From Cristatella mucedo (Eukaryota; Bryozoa; Phylactolaemata; Cristatellidae), in the NCBI GenBank assembly GCA_009760855.2, contig WPIO01000086.1, positions 1,353,001-1,413,000 on the forward strand: a stretch of DNA of 60,000 nucleotides, read 5' to 3'. This document shows, in pieces, positions 1 through 11,108 of the stretch (position 1 is the first letter of the stretch; every line of letters begins with the position of its first letter). Both the position numbers and the translations under genes were made by a program. The notes below the pieces were generated by a model. It was not told the DNA's origin and searched no databases. It saw only the letters and a program-made list of their open reading frames with translations.

Positions 1-390
1 CTTTACATTGCTGCAAAGGAAGCACGATCGAATGGTTAGTGGTAGCGTGGTCAATGACAGCAAGAATAACTTGGTTAGGGGTGACAGCATTTAGTTGCAG
101 AAGTCAAGACGGGATGTCACAGATGCATGGACCAATTTAGATGTAGTATCCCTGTCTAAAAAGCCCGAGTTTTGGATATGTTTTGTAACTGAAAGTAGGC
201 AGACTTGACTGTGGAGTTAATGTGGTCGTCTAATGAAAGGTCACTTTGGAACAGGACACCTAGATTTCGAGCAGATTCAACAGGAGATATGCTGGCAGAG
301 CCGATTGTGTGCTGGCAGAGCTGATTGTGAGTGTTAAACTTTCCAATTTATAAACTGCACTAGGTTTGCTTGTAACTACTGGGTTATGTT
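1..390 (-). mobile_element. L2-A LINE fragment, 3' part, internally deleted
   Basis: Minus-strand piece of the L2-like LINE that recurs through the window. The window opens inside its 3' UTR (the ctttacattgctgcaaagga block). At about 93-95 the sequence jumps from the 3' UTR into the C-terminal part of the RT-domain coding region, so several hundred bases are missing. A short stretch containing 'gctggcagagc' is duplicated at about 290-325. Too many changes to encode protein. Confidence 0.8.
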
Positions 391-417
391 CTGTGTCTTT
401 GTTTCGGAGGGACATGC

Positions 418-1180
418 TTAATGTAATGTAATGTAAGGTAAGGTATCTCTGTTTCTAACTCCACAAATCCACTAGGACTGGATGTTACACAAGAGAGTTT
501 TGTAGAGCACACACAGTCTGAGCGGCTTTGGTATGAATTCTGTAGCCAAAAGTCTTCATAACTTGCGATCAAGAGAAATTGGGAAGCATAGCAGAGTCAG
601 AAGAGCAGATGAGGTAGTGAGTAATTTGGAAGTAGTAGCTCAGATCGGTTGGAAAAGATGTGCCATAGTTGGCAGCAGGAGAGTAGTTGTTGGTTCTGTA
701 AGAGTCGGGAAAGTGAGTTCCACTGTGTAGGACCTGCAGAGCAAAAGCTTCTGTCGCCAACAGTCTTTAAGTGGAGGAGTGGAGCAACTAATTTACTGTC
801 CTACAGGACCTGAGAGCACGAGGATGCTGGAGCTGGTGCAGCAATTCAGCTGTGGAGAGAGAGAGAGAAAGAGGGAGAGGGAGAGAGACGTACGGAGTAG
901 CCAAGCCGTGACTGGTCTTGGGGTCATTGTAAGAGCTTGCTACTGTTTATCTGTCGACTAACCAGAAAGCCATCATAGCTCTCATAGCAAAGGAGACATT
1001 TGTTCAAACCTCTGGGATTTGCAAACTAGCCTAACAACCATATTTGTCGCCAGCTTCAGTGGCCTAGTGGGTTTTTTGTAGCTAGGTATCGGACGTGGTG
1101 ACTAGCGGTGGAAGCAGTCTTCTTTAATGAAGCTTTCAAAATTTAGTCAGCTGCCGAAGACAACGTCAAATTCTGAGCAC
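418..1180 (-). mobile_element. LINE-B fragment with (TTACA)n tail
   Basis: 3' part of a second LINE family, on the minus strand. Its 3' tail is (TTACA)n, seen on the plus strand as aatgtaatgtaatgtaagg at 420-440. The same block recurs at 10575, 22621, 26117 and 29301. The copy at 26117-26880 can be translated and reads as the C-terminal RT-associated region of a CR1/L2-group LINE, which gives the assignment. A purine-rich GA tract (855-890) lies inside this copy. Frames are broken. Confidence 0.75.
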
Positions 1181-1815
1181 ATAGTGACTTTTGCACAATT
1201 GGATCTCCTATTAGAAAAGAAAGCCTTTTAGTCCAGCCACATGCATAGGGGTGACCTATAAGTAGCAGTCACGTTTAGTTTAAGGTAACCTGCAGTGTCG
1301 GCTAACTCATTTAGGCCAGATACGGCCTAGCTAGTACTTCAGTCCGGCCTAATGCCTAATTATTTATTGTTGGCTTATTGTTATTGAATATTGTTTTGAC
1401 TAGTTATAAATTATTGTATCCGGCTTAATTGAATTGTTGTGATTTTGTTACCATTCATTACTGACGATTTCACTGTTTGGCCCGTGTTAATTTTTAGAAC
1501 TGATGTCTGGCACTTAAATGAAACAGAAGCGCCTGACCGGGAACCGATGATAAATGTCCAACCCTATAATATTAGCTGGCGTCTGTTGCGACTGTTTGTT
1601 CAATTGTCTGGCCACGCCCAGTCCAGTGGACCTGTGACCTAGTGTGGCTTCTTGACCTCGTGAAATAACCTAGTGGTCCGAAGAATTTGCCGATCCCTAC
1701 TCTAGATCAACCGGATTGTCTGCACAAACAATGCTTGCATATGCGATTGACCCCCACGGCAGGAAGTTAGAAGCCAACAAACCTGCTCTGGCAGCATTTT
1801 CCGTGCACCTGTTGC
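1181..1815. other. Unassigned stretch
   Basis: I see no recognisable gene or repeat here. The longest reading frames are short and have no family features. Confidence 0.4.
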
Positions 1816-3291
1816 ATAATAATAATAATATTGCACTTGATAAAGCGCCCTCAGAGAACTTAATCTCTTTCTAGGCGCTTTACATTTGCTGCAAAGTGAT
1901 ACACAATAGAATAGTAAGTAAAATCATGCTTGAAAAACAAACAAAATGAATAACATGGTTAGGGGTTACATGCACTGGGTCAGCATGCAAATGTGGTTAG
2001 TGGCAGCATGAACAGTGTCAGCACGCATAAGCACATCGAGGACGAATCACAAGGACCCACTAAATGCTGTCCTAAATAGGTATGTTTTTAAGTTTCTTTT
2101 AAATGTGGTCAGGTCAGGGGATGTTCTGATGCAAGTCGGGAGGGAGTTCCAGGCTGTGGGAGCATACGAGCTAAATGCACGGTCTCCAAAGGATTTAAGG
2201 TTTGTACGAGGTATTTCTAGACTGTTGGATTCCGAAAAGCGAGTGGTACGATGCTTTGCCTGATGGGGTAGTATATCTGAAAGATAGGCTGGAGCCATAG
2301 AATGAAGAGATCTAAAAGTGAGCGACAAAACCTTGAAGTCAATCCGTTGCTTGACTGGTAACCAGTGCAGGTCGGCGAGAAGTGGAGTAATGTGGCAACT
2401 GCGACGCTCACGACAGACAAGCCTAGCTGCAGAGTTTTGCACCAGCTGCAATCGCCTGATCGCACATGCTGGTAGGCCAGTAAGCAGTGAGTTGCAGAAG
2501 TCGAGACGAGATGTCACGAATGCATGGACCAACTTGGACGTGGTATCCTTATCTAAACAAGTTTTAGCAATGTTATGAAGCTGAAAATAGGCTGATTTGA
2601 CTGTGGAGCTGATGTGGTCGTCTAACGAGAGGTCGCTTTGGAATATGACACCTAGATTTCGAGCTGATGCAACTGGAGATATGCTGGCAGAGCCAATTTT
2701 GAAAGTCAGCCTTTCCAATTTCTGAATAACACTAGGTTTGCCCATAACTAGTAAGTTAGTTTTATCATCGTTTAGTTTTAGAAAATTTGCTGCCATCCAT
2801 GATCGGATGTCATCAATGCATGCAGCAAGTGAGTTGAGAGAATTTGAGGTGCTCGAAGGCTGGGAGGGATCAAAGCAAAGGTACAACTGAGTGTCATCCG
2901 CATAGAAGTGAAAGCCTAGATTGTGCTTGGCAATCACATCAGCGAGAGGGAGAGTATAAACGGTGAAAAGGACCGGACCTAGCACAGAGCCCTGAGGTAC
3001 TCCATATTTTAGAGGTACTTCAGATGATCTTTGTCCATTCACGTCAACACTCTGGAGTCTCCCACTGAGATAGGACCTGAACCACTGCAGAGCAGTGCCA
3101 GTGATGCCCAGGCGAGATGAGAGGCGCTCTAGAAGTACTTTGTGATCGATGGTATCAAAAGCTGCCGAAAGATCGAGCAAAACAAGAAGAGACACTCTAC
3201 CCATGTCTGCATTCCTAAGTAGGTCGTTGTATACCCGAAGCAATGCTGACTCTGTGGAGTGATTAGCTCTAAAGCCAGACTGGAACTTACT
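1816..3291 (-). mobile_element. L2-A LINE, 5'-truncated copy 1
   Basis: Minus-strand copy. It runs from a 3' (ATT)n-type tail at 1816 through a 230-bp 3' UTR into the reverse transcriptase gene, and breaks off at 3291 just after the position encoding FQSGF. Beyond that point it no longer matches the longer copy at 30594-33712. 5' truncation of this kind is the usual result of incomplete target-primed reverse transcription. The 3' UTR holds the family hairpin (aaagcgcc / gggcgcttt around an agaga/tctct inner stem). Confidence 0.9.
2047..3291 (-). pseudogene. L2-A reverse transcriptase, C-terminal two thirds
   Basis: An open frame of more than 400 codons encodes the RT palm and thumb and the L2/CR1 C-terminal region. 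Visible motifs in order are GFRANHSTES, LVLLDLSAAFDTIDH (first catalytic Asp), GVPQGSVLGPVLF, FHFYADDTQLYL (catalytic YADD), GVIFQSDLSLDDH, RLDFCNSLLTGLPA, and a conserved C-terminus ending FRTAFSGSL before the stop. RT of this class copies the element RNA at a nicked target. The N-terminal endonuclease and the start codon are missing. This is the best-preserved RT frame of the family here, so the copy is probably fairly young. It is inactive because it is truncated. Confidence 0.9.
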
Positions 3292-4137
3292 GTCTATGAC
3301 AAGCTCCTTGGGACTACATCCGAGTCGATACATTGAACGAGATGCTGTGCTGCTGACTACTCAGCAGCCCATACTCTTTGTGTGCTCATACAGTTTGGAA
3401 GCACGTTGGTTATGAAAAGCCGTGCCTGACATGAAGAGAATATGCACTATGCTTTTTCGTCCATGAATTGATTGCCCTGCCTTGCCCATATCGTGCCCGT
3501 TTTTATGATGCTATCCATGGTCTTGGGGGTTTCTATTGTCTGGGATTGTTAGTAAAAGCTTGAAAACAGATCTGAAAGCTCGACTTATGTGCTGCTTTGC
3601 CTAATTAATATTGTGTTGTTCCCTTCATTCAGCCCACTCGGCTACCAATTCCAAAGTGGGCGTGGCATCTTACCACTTGCTCGTCCTACTCTAGTAATTT
3701 AGGAGTGCCTCTAACCAACCTCAAATCTCTTGGAAAAAGCTGGATTCAGACATTCTAGAGGAAGCTTGGGATTTTCAGCATCTATGTTGACTCATACTGC
3801 TCTGGCTTGGCCCAACTAGTAAATGTGCTAGCTTTTAAGGACTGATGTCAAGTTAAATGAATGCATTTGATGACCGAGGTCGTGGGCTCGAGCCCATTGG
3901 CAAATATGAAGCACCTGACTAGAGATTAGGCTCTCTTAGATCGCTATGCAAAAGAATTATATATTTGTCATGAGTATCAGAAGGCAAAAAACTTATTGTC
4001 ATCGATGTTAGTTGGGTTAGCGGCTGCTGAAATTCTCAGGCTATCTCATGCAGTACTACAAGATTTGCTTGGTTTATCGGATGCTTTGAAGATTACATTG
4101 TTACTTACAAGCTTGTTTGCTTCCAAATTTTCTTATA
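3292..4137. other. Unassigned stretch with a possible tRNA-like scrap
   Basis: No gene seen. At about 3870-3905 a 'gaggtcgtgggctcgagccca' block resembles a pol III B box (GGTTCGANNCC) and its lead-in. It may be a relic of a tRNA-derived SINE, but I cannot see a matching A box at the right distance. Confidence 0.3.
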
Positions 4138-5519
4138 ATATTGATAATAGTGCACTTGATAAAGCGTCCTCTGAGAACTTAATCTCTCTCTAGGCGCTTT
4201 ACATTTGCTGTAAAGAGAAATGCGATTGAATGGTGAGAGATATCATGCTTGATAAACAAACAAAATGAATAACATGGTTAGGGGGTGACATGCACAGGGT
4301 CAGCATGCAAATGTGGTTAGTGGCAGCATGCATAGTGTCAGCACGCATAAGCACTTGAAGAACGAATCACAGGGACCCGCTAAATGCTGTCCTAAATAGG
4401 TGTGTTTTTAAGTTCTTTTTAAATGTGGTCAGGTCAGGGGATGTTCTGACGCAGGTCGGGAGGGAGTTCCAGGCTTTGCGAGCATACGAACTAAATGCAT
4501 GGTCTCCAAAGGATTTGAGGTTTGTACGAGGTATTTCCAGACTGTTGGATTCCGAAAAGCAGGTAGTACGATGCTTGGCCTGATGGGGGAGTAGATCTCA
4601 GAGATAGGCTGCAGCCAAAGAATGAAGGGACCTCAAAGTGAGTGACAAAACCTTGAAGTCAATCCGTTGCTTGACTGGTAGCCAGTTCAGGTCGGCGAGA
4701 AGTGGAGTAATGTGGCAACTGCGACGCTCACGACAGACAAGCCTAGCTGCAGAGTTTTGCACCAGCTGCAATCGCCTGATCGCACATGCTGGTAGGCCAG
4801 TAAGCAGTGAGTTGCAGAAGTCGAGACGGGATGTCATGAATGCATGGACCAACTTGGACGTGGTGCCCTTATCTAAACAAGCCCGATTTTTAGCAATGTT
4901 ATGAAGCTCAAAATAGGCAGATTTGACAGTGGAGCTGATACGGTCGTCTAACGAGAGGTCGCTTTGGAATATGACACCTAGATTTCGAGCTGATTCAACT
5001 GGAGATATGGTGGTAGAGCCAATTTTGAGCGTCAGCCTTTCCAATTTCTGAATCACACTGGGTTTGCCCATAACTAGTAAGTTAGTTTTATCATCGTTAA
5101 GTTTTAGAAAATTTGCTGCCATCCATGTGCGGATGTCATCAATACGTGCAGCAAGTGAGTTGAGAGAATTTGAGGTGCTCGAAGGCTGGGAGGGATCAAA
5201 GCAAAGGTACAACTGAGTGTCATGCGCATAGAAGTGAAAGCCTAGATTGTGCTTGGCAATCACATCAGCAAGAGGAAGAGTATAAACCGTGAAAAGAACC
5301 GGACCTAGCACGGAGCCCTGAGGTACTCCATATTTCAGAGGTACTTCAGATGATCTTTGTCCATTCACGTCAATACTCTGGAGTCTCCCACTGAGATAGG
5401 ACCTGAACCACTGCAGAGCAGTGCCAGTGATGCCCAGGCGAGATGAGAGGCGCTCTAGAAGAACTTTGTGATCGATGGTGTCAAAAGCTGCCGAACGATC
5501 GAGCAAAACAAGCAGAGAC
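4138..5519 (-). mobile_element. L2-A LINE, 5'-truncated copy 2
   Basis: Minus strand. Tail and 3' UTR lie at 4138-4370, then C-terminal and RT coding sequence up to 5519, where identity to the family stops (the sequence turns into ccctgcagg...). The readable RT frame is 4598-5519. It contains LVLLDRSAAFDTIDH, GVPQGSVLGPVLF and FYAHDTQLYL, so the YADD box has become YAHD and the catalytic Asp pair is lost. A TCA-to-TGA change near 4598 ends the frame about 70 codons early. Confidence 0.9.
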
Positions 5520-5743
5520 CCCTGCAGGAAAGCAGATGAAAGCATTTTTCTTGTTCCAATTTTGTCCTTGAAATATCCGAGATACGGCTTCAGCCTAAAA
5601 ATGAAATCACATATTTGGACTGGTCCTAGGATGTTCAGCTTACATGCCGAGGTTTTGAAATTCCACAAAAATGGCTGTGAGAAACAGTATGAACTGTCAT
5701 TTTTATGATATCGGCCTTTTCTTACCATGGCATTGTTATGGTC

Positions 5744-6170
5744 ATAATAAGTATTAATACACTTGATAAAGCGCCCTCAGAGATCTCAATCTCTTTCTAG
5801 GCTCTCTACATTTGCTGCAAAGGAAACACGATCGAATGGTGAGCTTTATCATGCTCAAAAAATAACATAATAACATGATTAGGGTGACACACACAGGGTC
5901 AGCATGGAAGTGTGGTTAGTGGTTAGTTAGCTCACACATGGTCAGCTCGCATAAGCGCACAAACGACGAATCGTAGGGGCCCACTAAATGCTGTCAAACA
6001 TAGATGTGTTTTTATTTCCTTTTTAAATGTGGTCAAGTCAGGAGATGTTGTGACACAAGTCATGAGTGAGCTCCAGGCTTTGGGAGCATATGAGCTAAAG
6101 GCACAGTGCCCAAAGAATTTGAGATTTGCACAAGGTTTAGTTAGAAGTTCTCTTGCTTTGGCCTCTGATC
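5744..6170 (-). mobile_element. L2-A LINE 3' end, copy 3
   Basis: Minus-strand 3' UTR plus the last roughly 70 codons of ORF2 (reads NLKFFGHCAFSSYAPKAW, compare NLKSFGDHAFSSYAPTAW in copy 1). More diverged than copies 1 and 2. The match fades at about 6170 and the sequence beyond is unassigned. Confidence 0.8.
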
Positions 6171-7384
6171 GCCTGATCCGGGCAGGCTCCTTGTATTTTC
6201 CAAATGGAATATAGCACAATTTCGACAATGGGCTTTGAGCAACTTCACTTGTAATTACCTGTTGCAGAAAACTTGTGTTCCATATTTGCCCACAAAATCT
6301 TGAGCAACTGTGCATGCTTGTTCTCACGAAATGGCCTGGGCCACCGAACAATTTTATACTAGAATGCAACGGCCATTTCCATCATTGGTTTCGTGCTTCT
6401 TTGGTTTTGATTCTACAATATAGAAAGCTACTGTTCTACCAGCAGGCGTCTTGAAACAGCAATTTTGATTATTTATCGTGGAAAGCAGTATTCCGGTTTA
6501 CCGCTTAATTTTACATGATTTCGCTTACATATTGCTATGGCTGCAACGGTGGTGCATGTTCGACTCGGCACAGCGCTTGGTCTTTACTACCCATGTGATG
6601 GGTTGGAGTTCTCTATTGGGAAATCCTGTATTGCCCTATGCTGTGATATTCTGTCGGATATTCATTGAGGCTCCCATGCCGCTCTATAAATGAAGCTGTT
6701 AAACTAGCTAGCCTAGATTGTGTGGAACTATAGATGCAGATGGTCTACAGATTATTTTTCTATAAAAATAGGCAGAAGTTGTGAGTCACCGACCTGGTAA
6801 GCATACGATAGAAGGACTTACCAATAGCAGGTGGATAAAGTGAGTGGGTCAGTGGCATGGCTCAATAATGTTTGCTTATAATGAAGGCTGAGACATGCCT
6901 CACCCGTCTGATTTACAGACTCAAGACGTTGATTGAAATTGGAAGTAGATCCAGTGTGATCATTTAAGCAATGTATCAGAGAGTCGACCAGAGCAAGTTG
7001 GCAGTCCAACATTTCGGGATTCTGCAAGGTTGGCTTGTAACTGTTTTGCTCCAAGTTAGTACCTGGGCTGACAACCGACCTATTGAATACAATTAAATCT
7101 ATGCTATGTTTCTTGCTTACGTATGTGTTCGTTTGCCCAGCTGCAAGATGCTTGAGCGATGCGGAGCAGCCATGCCGTTAGCCGGCTTCTTAAGTGCACA
7201 TCTTGGTCATATGTGATGTCATGGCACTATGCGAGAGCTTTTACTCAGCAAATATGTATATTTGGTACAGGTATACGAAAACATGATTTTAATTTTTTAA
7301 AGTATCAGGACACAAGCTCAAGCATATGTAAATTAATTGCTATCCTGTCTGCTTCTCGGGTGCCCAAAACTGGTCGATTGGGTA

Positions 7385-7385
<1 letters not shown>
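6171..7385. other. Unassigned stretch
   Basis: No gene or repeat recognised. Reading frames of 71-94 codons lie here but show no domain, and the 94-codon one simply runs into the GT microsatellite. Confidence 0.4.
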
Positions 7386-7444
<59 letters not shown>

Positions 7445-7506
7445 TGAGTGTGTGCACGTATGTGTGTGTGTGTGTGTGAGTGTGTGCGCGTGTGTGTGTG
7501 TATGTG
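7386..7506. repeat. (GT)n microsatellite
   Basis: About 60 bp of pure tg/gt followed by imperfect gt with ga, gc and ta interruptions, ending next to an L2-A 3' end. Short tgtgagtgtgtg blocks occur at about 7476 and again just after the L2-A tail at about 7793. Confidence 0.95.
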
Positions 7507-7510
7507 CATG

Positions 7511-7759
7511 CACCTATTTAGGAGAGCATTTAGTGGGTCCCTGTGATTGGTCCTTCATTTGCTTATGTGTGCTGACACTGTGCATGCTGCCACTAACCAC
7601 ATTTGCATGCTGACCCTGTGCATGTCACCCCTAACCATATTATTCATTTTTTTTGCTTTTCAAGAATGATTTTACTTACCATTCAATTGCATTTCCCTTT
7701 GCAACAAATGTAAAGCGCCTAGAAAGAGATTGAGTTCTCTGAGGGCGTTTTATCAAGTC

Positions 7760-7792
<33 letters not shown>
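7511..7792 (+). mobile_element. L2-A LINE 3' end in a GT microsatellite
   Basis: Plus-strand 3'-terminal 280 bp of L2-A: last coding bases (cacctatttagga), full 3' UTR, terminal hairpin and a long (ATT)n tail of about 30 bp. The tail is nearly perfect, so this looks like one of the younger insertions. It is 5'-truncated and lands inside a GT tract. Confidence 0.9.
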
Positions 7793-8349
7793 GTGAGTGT
7801 GTGTTGAGTTACATACTTGTATTTCTATGAAGCCTTCCTGGCAGACCTCGGCATTTCGCGCAAGGAAGAGGCGGCATTGTGTTGGCTGTGCGTCTGGGAC
7901 TCCATTTCCGTCTCGAAAGCCTTGCGGTCCTTATTCCTGAACCGGGAAGCGCAGATGGCCCCCTGCGGCCCTGACAGGATAGGGCTCCTCCGCCTAAAGT
8001 ATAATAATTTGTTACAATATTTAAAACATAAGCCATGTACTATTGTACATGTACTATTATTGGAAAATCAAGATTGTAAGATATGTGCTGCCATTCGAAA
8101 TGCTTTTTAGTAATCCAACACCCACTTCATGTCTGGTCTTGCTGAGGAATCTTATCCCAAACTATGAGACTCTTTGTTAAGAAGTTCTGCATCTTTCTTC
8201 TGCCCCAGCAGCTGATGTCCAGGACCTCCAACAAACTGCAAGTGCAAGTATACCAATCTAAAGTGCACCCGATCATGTGGTGGAAAATCTGAGTTCCCTA
8301 TTGCTTGCATATCATTGAGCGAATGATTAGCATTAACGTTTCGTTTTAG
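7793..8349. other. Unassigned stretch with a GC-rich core
   Basis: About 7840-8000 is distinctly more GC-rich than its flanks and open in several frames. It could be a transposon or exon scrap, but I cannot identify it. A polypyrimidine tract ending in cag (about 8190-8209) could be a splice acceptor. Confidence 0.3.
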
Positions 8350-9269
8350 ATCACTTCTCGGCAGCTGAGATTGCTCGGCATGCTTCGACTTGCCAGCTGA
8401 ATGGTCCTAGTGTCACTGTCGACGGTCTGCACCAGCATGATTTGCTTCTGCCTGAAGATCTCAGTCAGTACCCAGCAGGTTTGCAGCTGACTAGCCACCT
8501 GCCATGATGGCTGGTTAATCGATTGCTTTTCGTTGCTGCTTCGAGCTCTCTGCTGCTTCTTTCATATTGACCCGCGACTTTTTTGTGGTTGGTGGACTAG
8601 TAGACCCGTACACAGATGTAGCCTGTCCTCATGGCTTTTTTAACTTGTACCTGACTCTCATAACATCTAGCACATTTGTTGAATCGTTGTTGTCTAGAAA
8701 GTCAGAGCTGCCTTTGTGCCCAGTGCCTTATGCTGCCACCATCCATTGGTCACTCTTTCTGAACGCTAGCTATTGATCTCCCTTGCTGATCCATCAGTTG
8801 CTGGCGGTGTGCTGTGCTGCTGTTCCTTTAGCTTATGCTACTTCTAGGTTGCCATGAGGTGATTGGCTGGCAGGATTTGTGACAGCCAGTGCCAGCTTCC
8901 CAAATCAGGGTTTTTCGCCTGCAAATAGGGTTACTATGGAAGCGATCAGTGAGTGACCTCCCATTACTGCAGCACGCAGGAGGAGATTCTAAACGGGATA
9001 CGAGTTATATTTATGTAGCTCCTTCCCTCTCCTAGCTGATGTCAGCTGTTGTTACATCTGTTGCTGTGGGCGATGTTCAATGCTGTGTTGCTGTCGCTGG
9101 CAGGATTTGTGACAGCCAGTGCCTTGTTGTTGTAGATGATGCTGCGAGTGGAGCTGCGGCTACTGCTAACCTCCGTGTCCATACGTTTCTAGTGGAATGT
9201 CCGATTTGCTCTGATTTCTTTCCTTCTGACACTGTCGAGCGACATGCAAGCGAGTGCTTCAGCGGCTAG
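8350..9269 (+). pseudogene. Remnants of a Rad18/UBZ-type zinc-finger gene
   Basis: Two plus-strand pieces read as C2HC (UBZ4-like) fingers. The first is an exon-like stretch at 8350-8478: after a pyrimidine-rich acceptor (cgttttag) it reads HFSAAEIARHASTC, which has the helix and H-x3-C end of such a finger, and a possible donor (cagcag/gtttgc) follows near 8478. The second, at 9198-9257, reads CPICSDFFPSDTVERHASEC, an exact C-x2-C-x11-H-x3-C spacing, inside a 76-codon ATG frame at 9039-9269. UBZ4/Rad18 fingers bind ubiquitin and occur in DNA-damage and ubiquitin-ligase proteins. Only these pieces can be seen. A 28-bp direct repeat (8866-8893 and 9096-9123) suggests a partial local duplication. 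It may be a decayed gene or exons of a live one whose remainder I cannot see. Confidence 0.5.
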
Positions 9270-10406
9270 TCGACTTGGATAGCTTCATCCTTACCCTCAC
9301 TGCGAAGGATTTACCTGTGTGCCCTACAAACTGCGTTCAATGCGACATCTTCTGTGGTCGATTAGACCAGACCACTTAAGTTTTCGTACCACAAATCTTA
9401 CCTGCTTTGGCTTGCTTTTCCTCCATCCCAACACCAATGATGACAAGCTGTAAGGGAATGACACTGACATGAGCAGCAGACGAAGCAGCATCAGTTTTCC
9501 GTGTCACGGTGGCTGATAGCTACGACACGAGAGATGCCGTTGCTGCAATCTGAGCACAATCCAGTTGGCCGAATAGAAAGACGCCCAGTGCCCTCTCTCT
9601 TTCGATCTGTTAGTTCGAACGGAGTAGCTGCTGTTCTAATGTACATAGTGAGCTGACGGCTTAGGTCTGTTCGAGGTACATCTATGCATGCTGTTCAGCT
9701 CAATGTACTGTTTATGTCTGCTTGTAGCAGTAAGCCTGCAACTTGGCGACTCGAGGATGGCACGTTCCTTTAACGTGTGAATAAAATGCCAACCATCGTT
9801 TGATAGATTCAGAAGACAATGTTGATGATAGATCCCGAACATAACTGCGTTATTCATTATAGTCAAAAGGTAGTGAAATAAATCAGTGTCAGCTAGAACG
9901 GACTGGCTCAGACAAGTCATGCAGCTTTATATGTCACAAACCTACTGCAAGGGGTGGAGAGGCTCTGCAGCTTTGGTATAATAATGCACCTAATCATTAA
10001 GATGCTCTTTTTCTTAGTGTACCTAGCTGCATGCCCTATATGGGAGATCTGAAGGGGGCATTTGTTCGACATTCAGCTCCAGGTTCGATTTCCCAAGGTA
10101 GTTCTTACAGCATTTTTTAAGGCTAAAAGACATTGTGCCGATTGTAAATTTATTTCGATCTGTAACATCATAAAGCTACTAAGACTATGCGGGCGTTGTA
10201 CTGGAGATTTTGATACAGCGAACTCAAGACAGAGGCTTTCGGTGAGAATGGTGTAGCCGGAAGATTTCACCTCGTACAAGAAAGAGAAATTGAGGCTAAA
10301 ACATCAGTTAGTCAGTAAGGAGTGTCGTCGAGGAAGTAGTAGGATAAGAAAGTAGCAGCGCCTGCCAGCTTAAAATGATATCAGCTGTAAGGGGAATGAG
10401 ACACAC

Positions 10407-10438
<32 letters not shown>

Positions 10439-10572
10439 TCGTTTCGAATATTTGTTAAGCGTTTTCGTAGGTTGTAGGATCAGCACTGCAAAAAAAATTT
10501 TTCAGCAGGCACAGTTACTTGCATCTGAGCCCTGAGAGGCTTTAACTAGAGCTCTTAAAAAGTGAAGGAATT
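9270..10572. other. Unassigned stretch with a GA/GACA microsatellite
   Basis: No gene recognised. At 10397-10440 there is an imperfect (GA)n followed by (GACA)n tract. Confidence 0.4.
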
Positions 10573-10574
10573 CT

Positions 10575-10760
10575 TTAATGTAATGTAATGTAATGTATCT
10601 CCGTCTGTAACTCCACTAAGTCATAAAGAGCACGAGGGCATAGCAGAGTCAGGAGATCAGTTGAGGTAGTGAGTAGCATAGAAGTAGCAGCTCATGACCA
10701 CTGAAAAGGATGTGCCATAGCCGGTAGTAGGAGAGTAGTTGTCGTTCCTTTACTTGGGTT
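10575..10760 (-). mobile_element. LINE-B 3' end with (TTACA)n tail
   Basis: Minus strand. The tail is seen on the plus strand as aatgtaatgtaatgtaatgta, followed by the same 3' UTR block as at 418 and 26117 (tctccgtctgtaactccac). About 185 bp remain. Confidence 0.75.
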
Positions 10761-11031
10761 ACTTGCACAGAGGCTTGGAGAATTCAGCTGGATGCATACT
10801 GTCAGATCTCTTTCCTTTCCGGCTTAGCAATTTCTTCGCTCAATTTCTCCTTGAGCTGAGCATACTCGCAATAAAAGGGTAATCAAGTGAAAATATCTTC
10901 ATATAAGAGTAGTGCAGAGCAGCGTATACTGGTGGACAACCCTCGCTTCGAGCAATGTAGACAGACATTGACACAGTAGGTTTAGCTTGTACTGTGTCAG
11001 CCAAATCTGCAGTCTTGGCCGACGTTATATA

Positions 11032-11108
11032 TTGTAATGTAAAGCGCCTAGAAAGAGATTAAGTTCTCTGAGGGCGCTTTATCAAGTGCACTATTATTAT
11101 TATTATTA
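11032..11108 (+). mobile_element. L2-A LINE minimal 3' end
   Basis: Only the last roughly 75 bp of L2-A are present: tgtaaagcgcc, the hairpin and an (ATT)n tail. Even this very short insertion keeps the whole terminal stem-loop. Confidence 0.85.

Noticed and set aside
2015-2578. Plus-strand frames of 82-88 codons repeated at 4638 and 31109
   Set aside because: They recur because the L2-A DNA recurs; they are antisense to the RT frame.
7159-7613. Frames of CVCVCV repeats
   Set aside because: Translation of the GT microsatellite.
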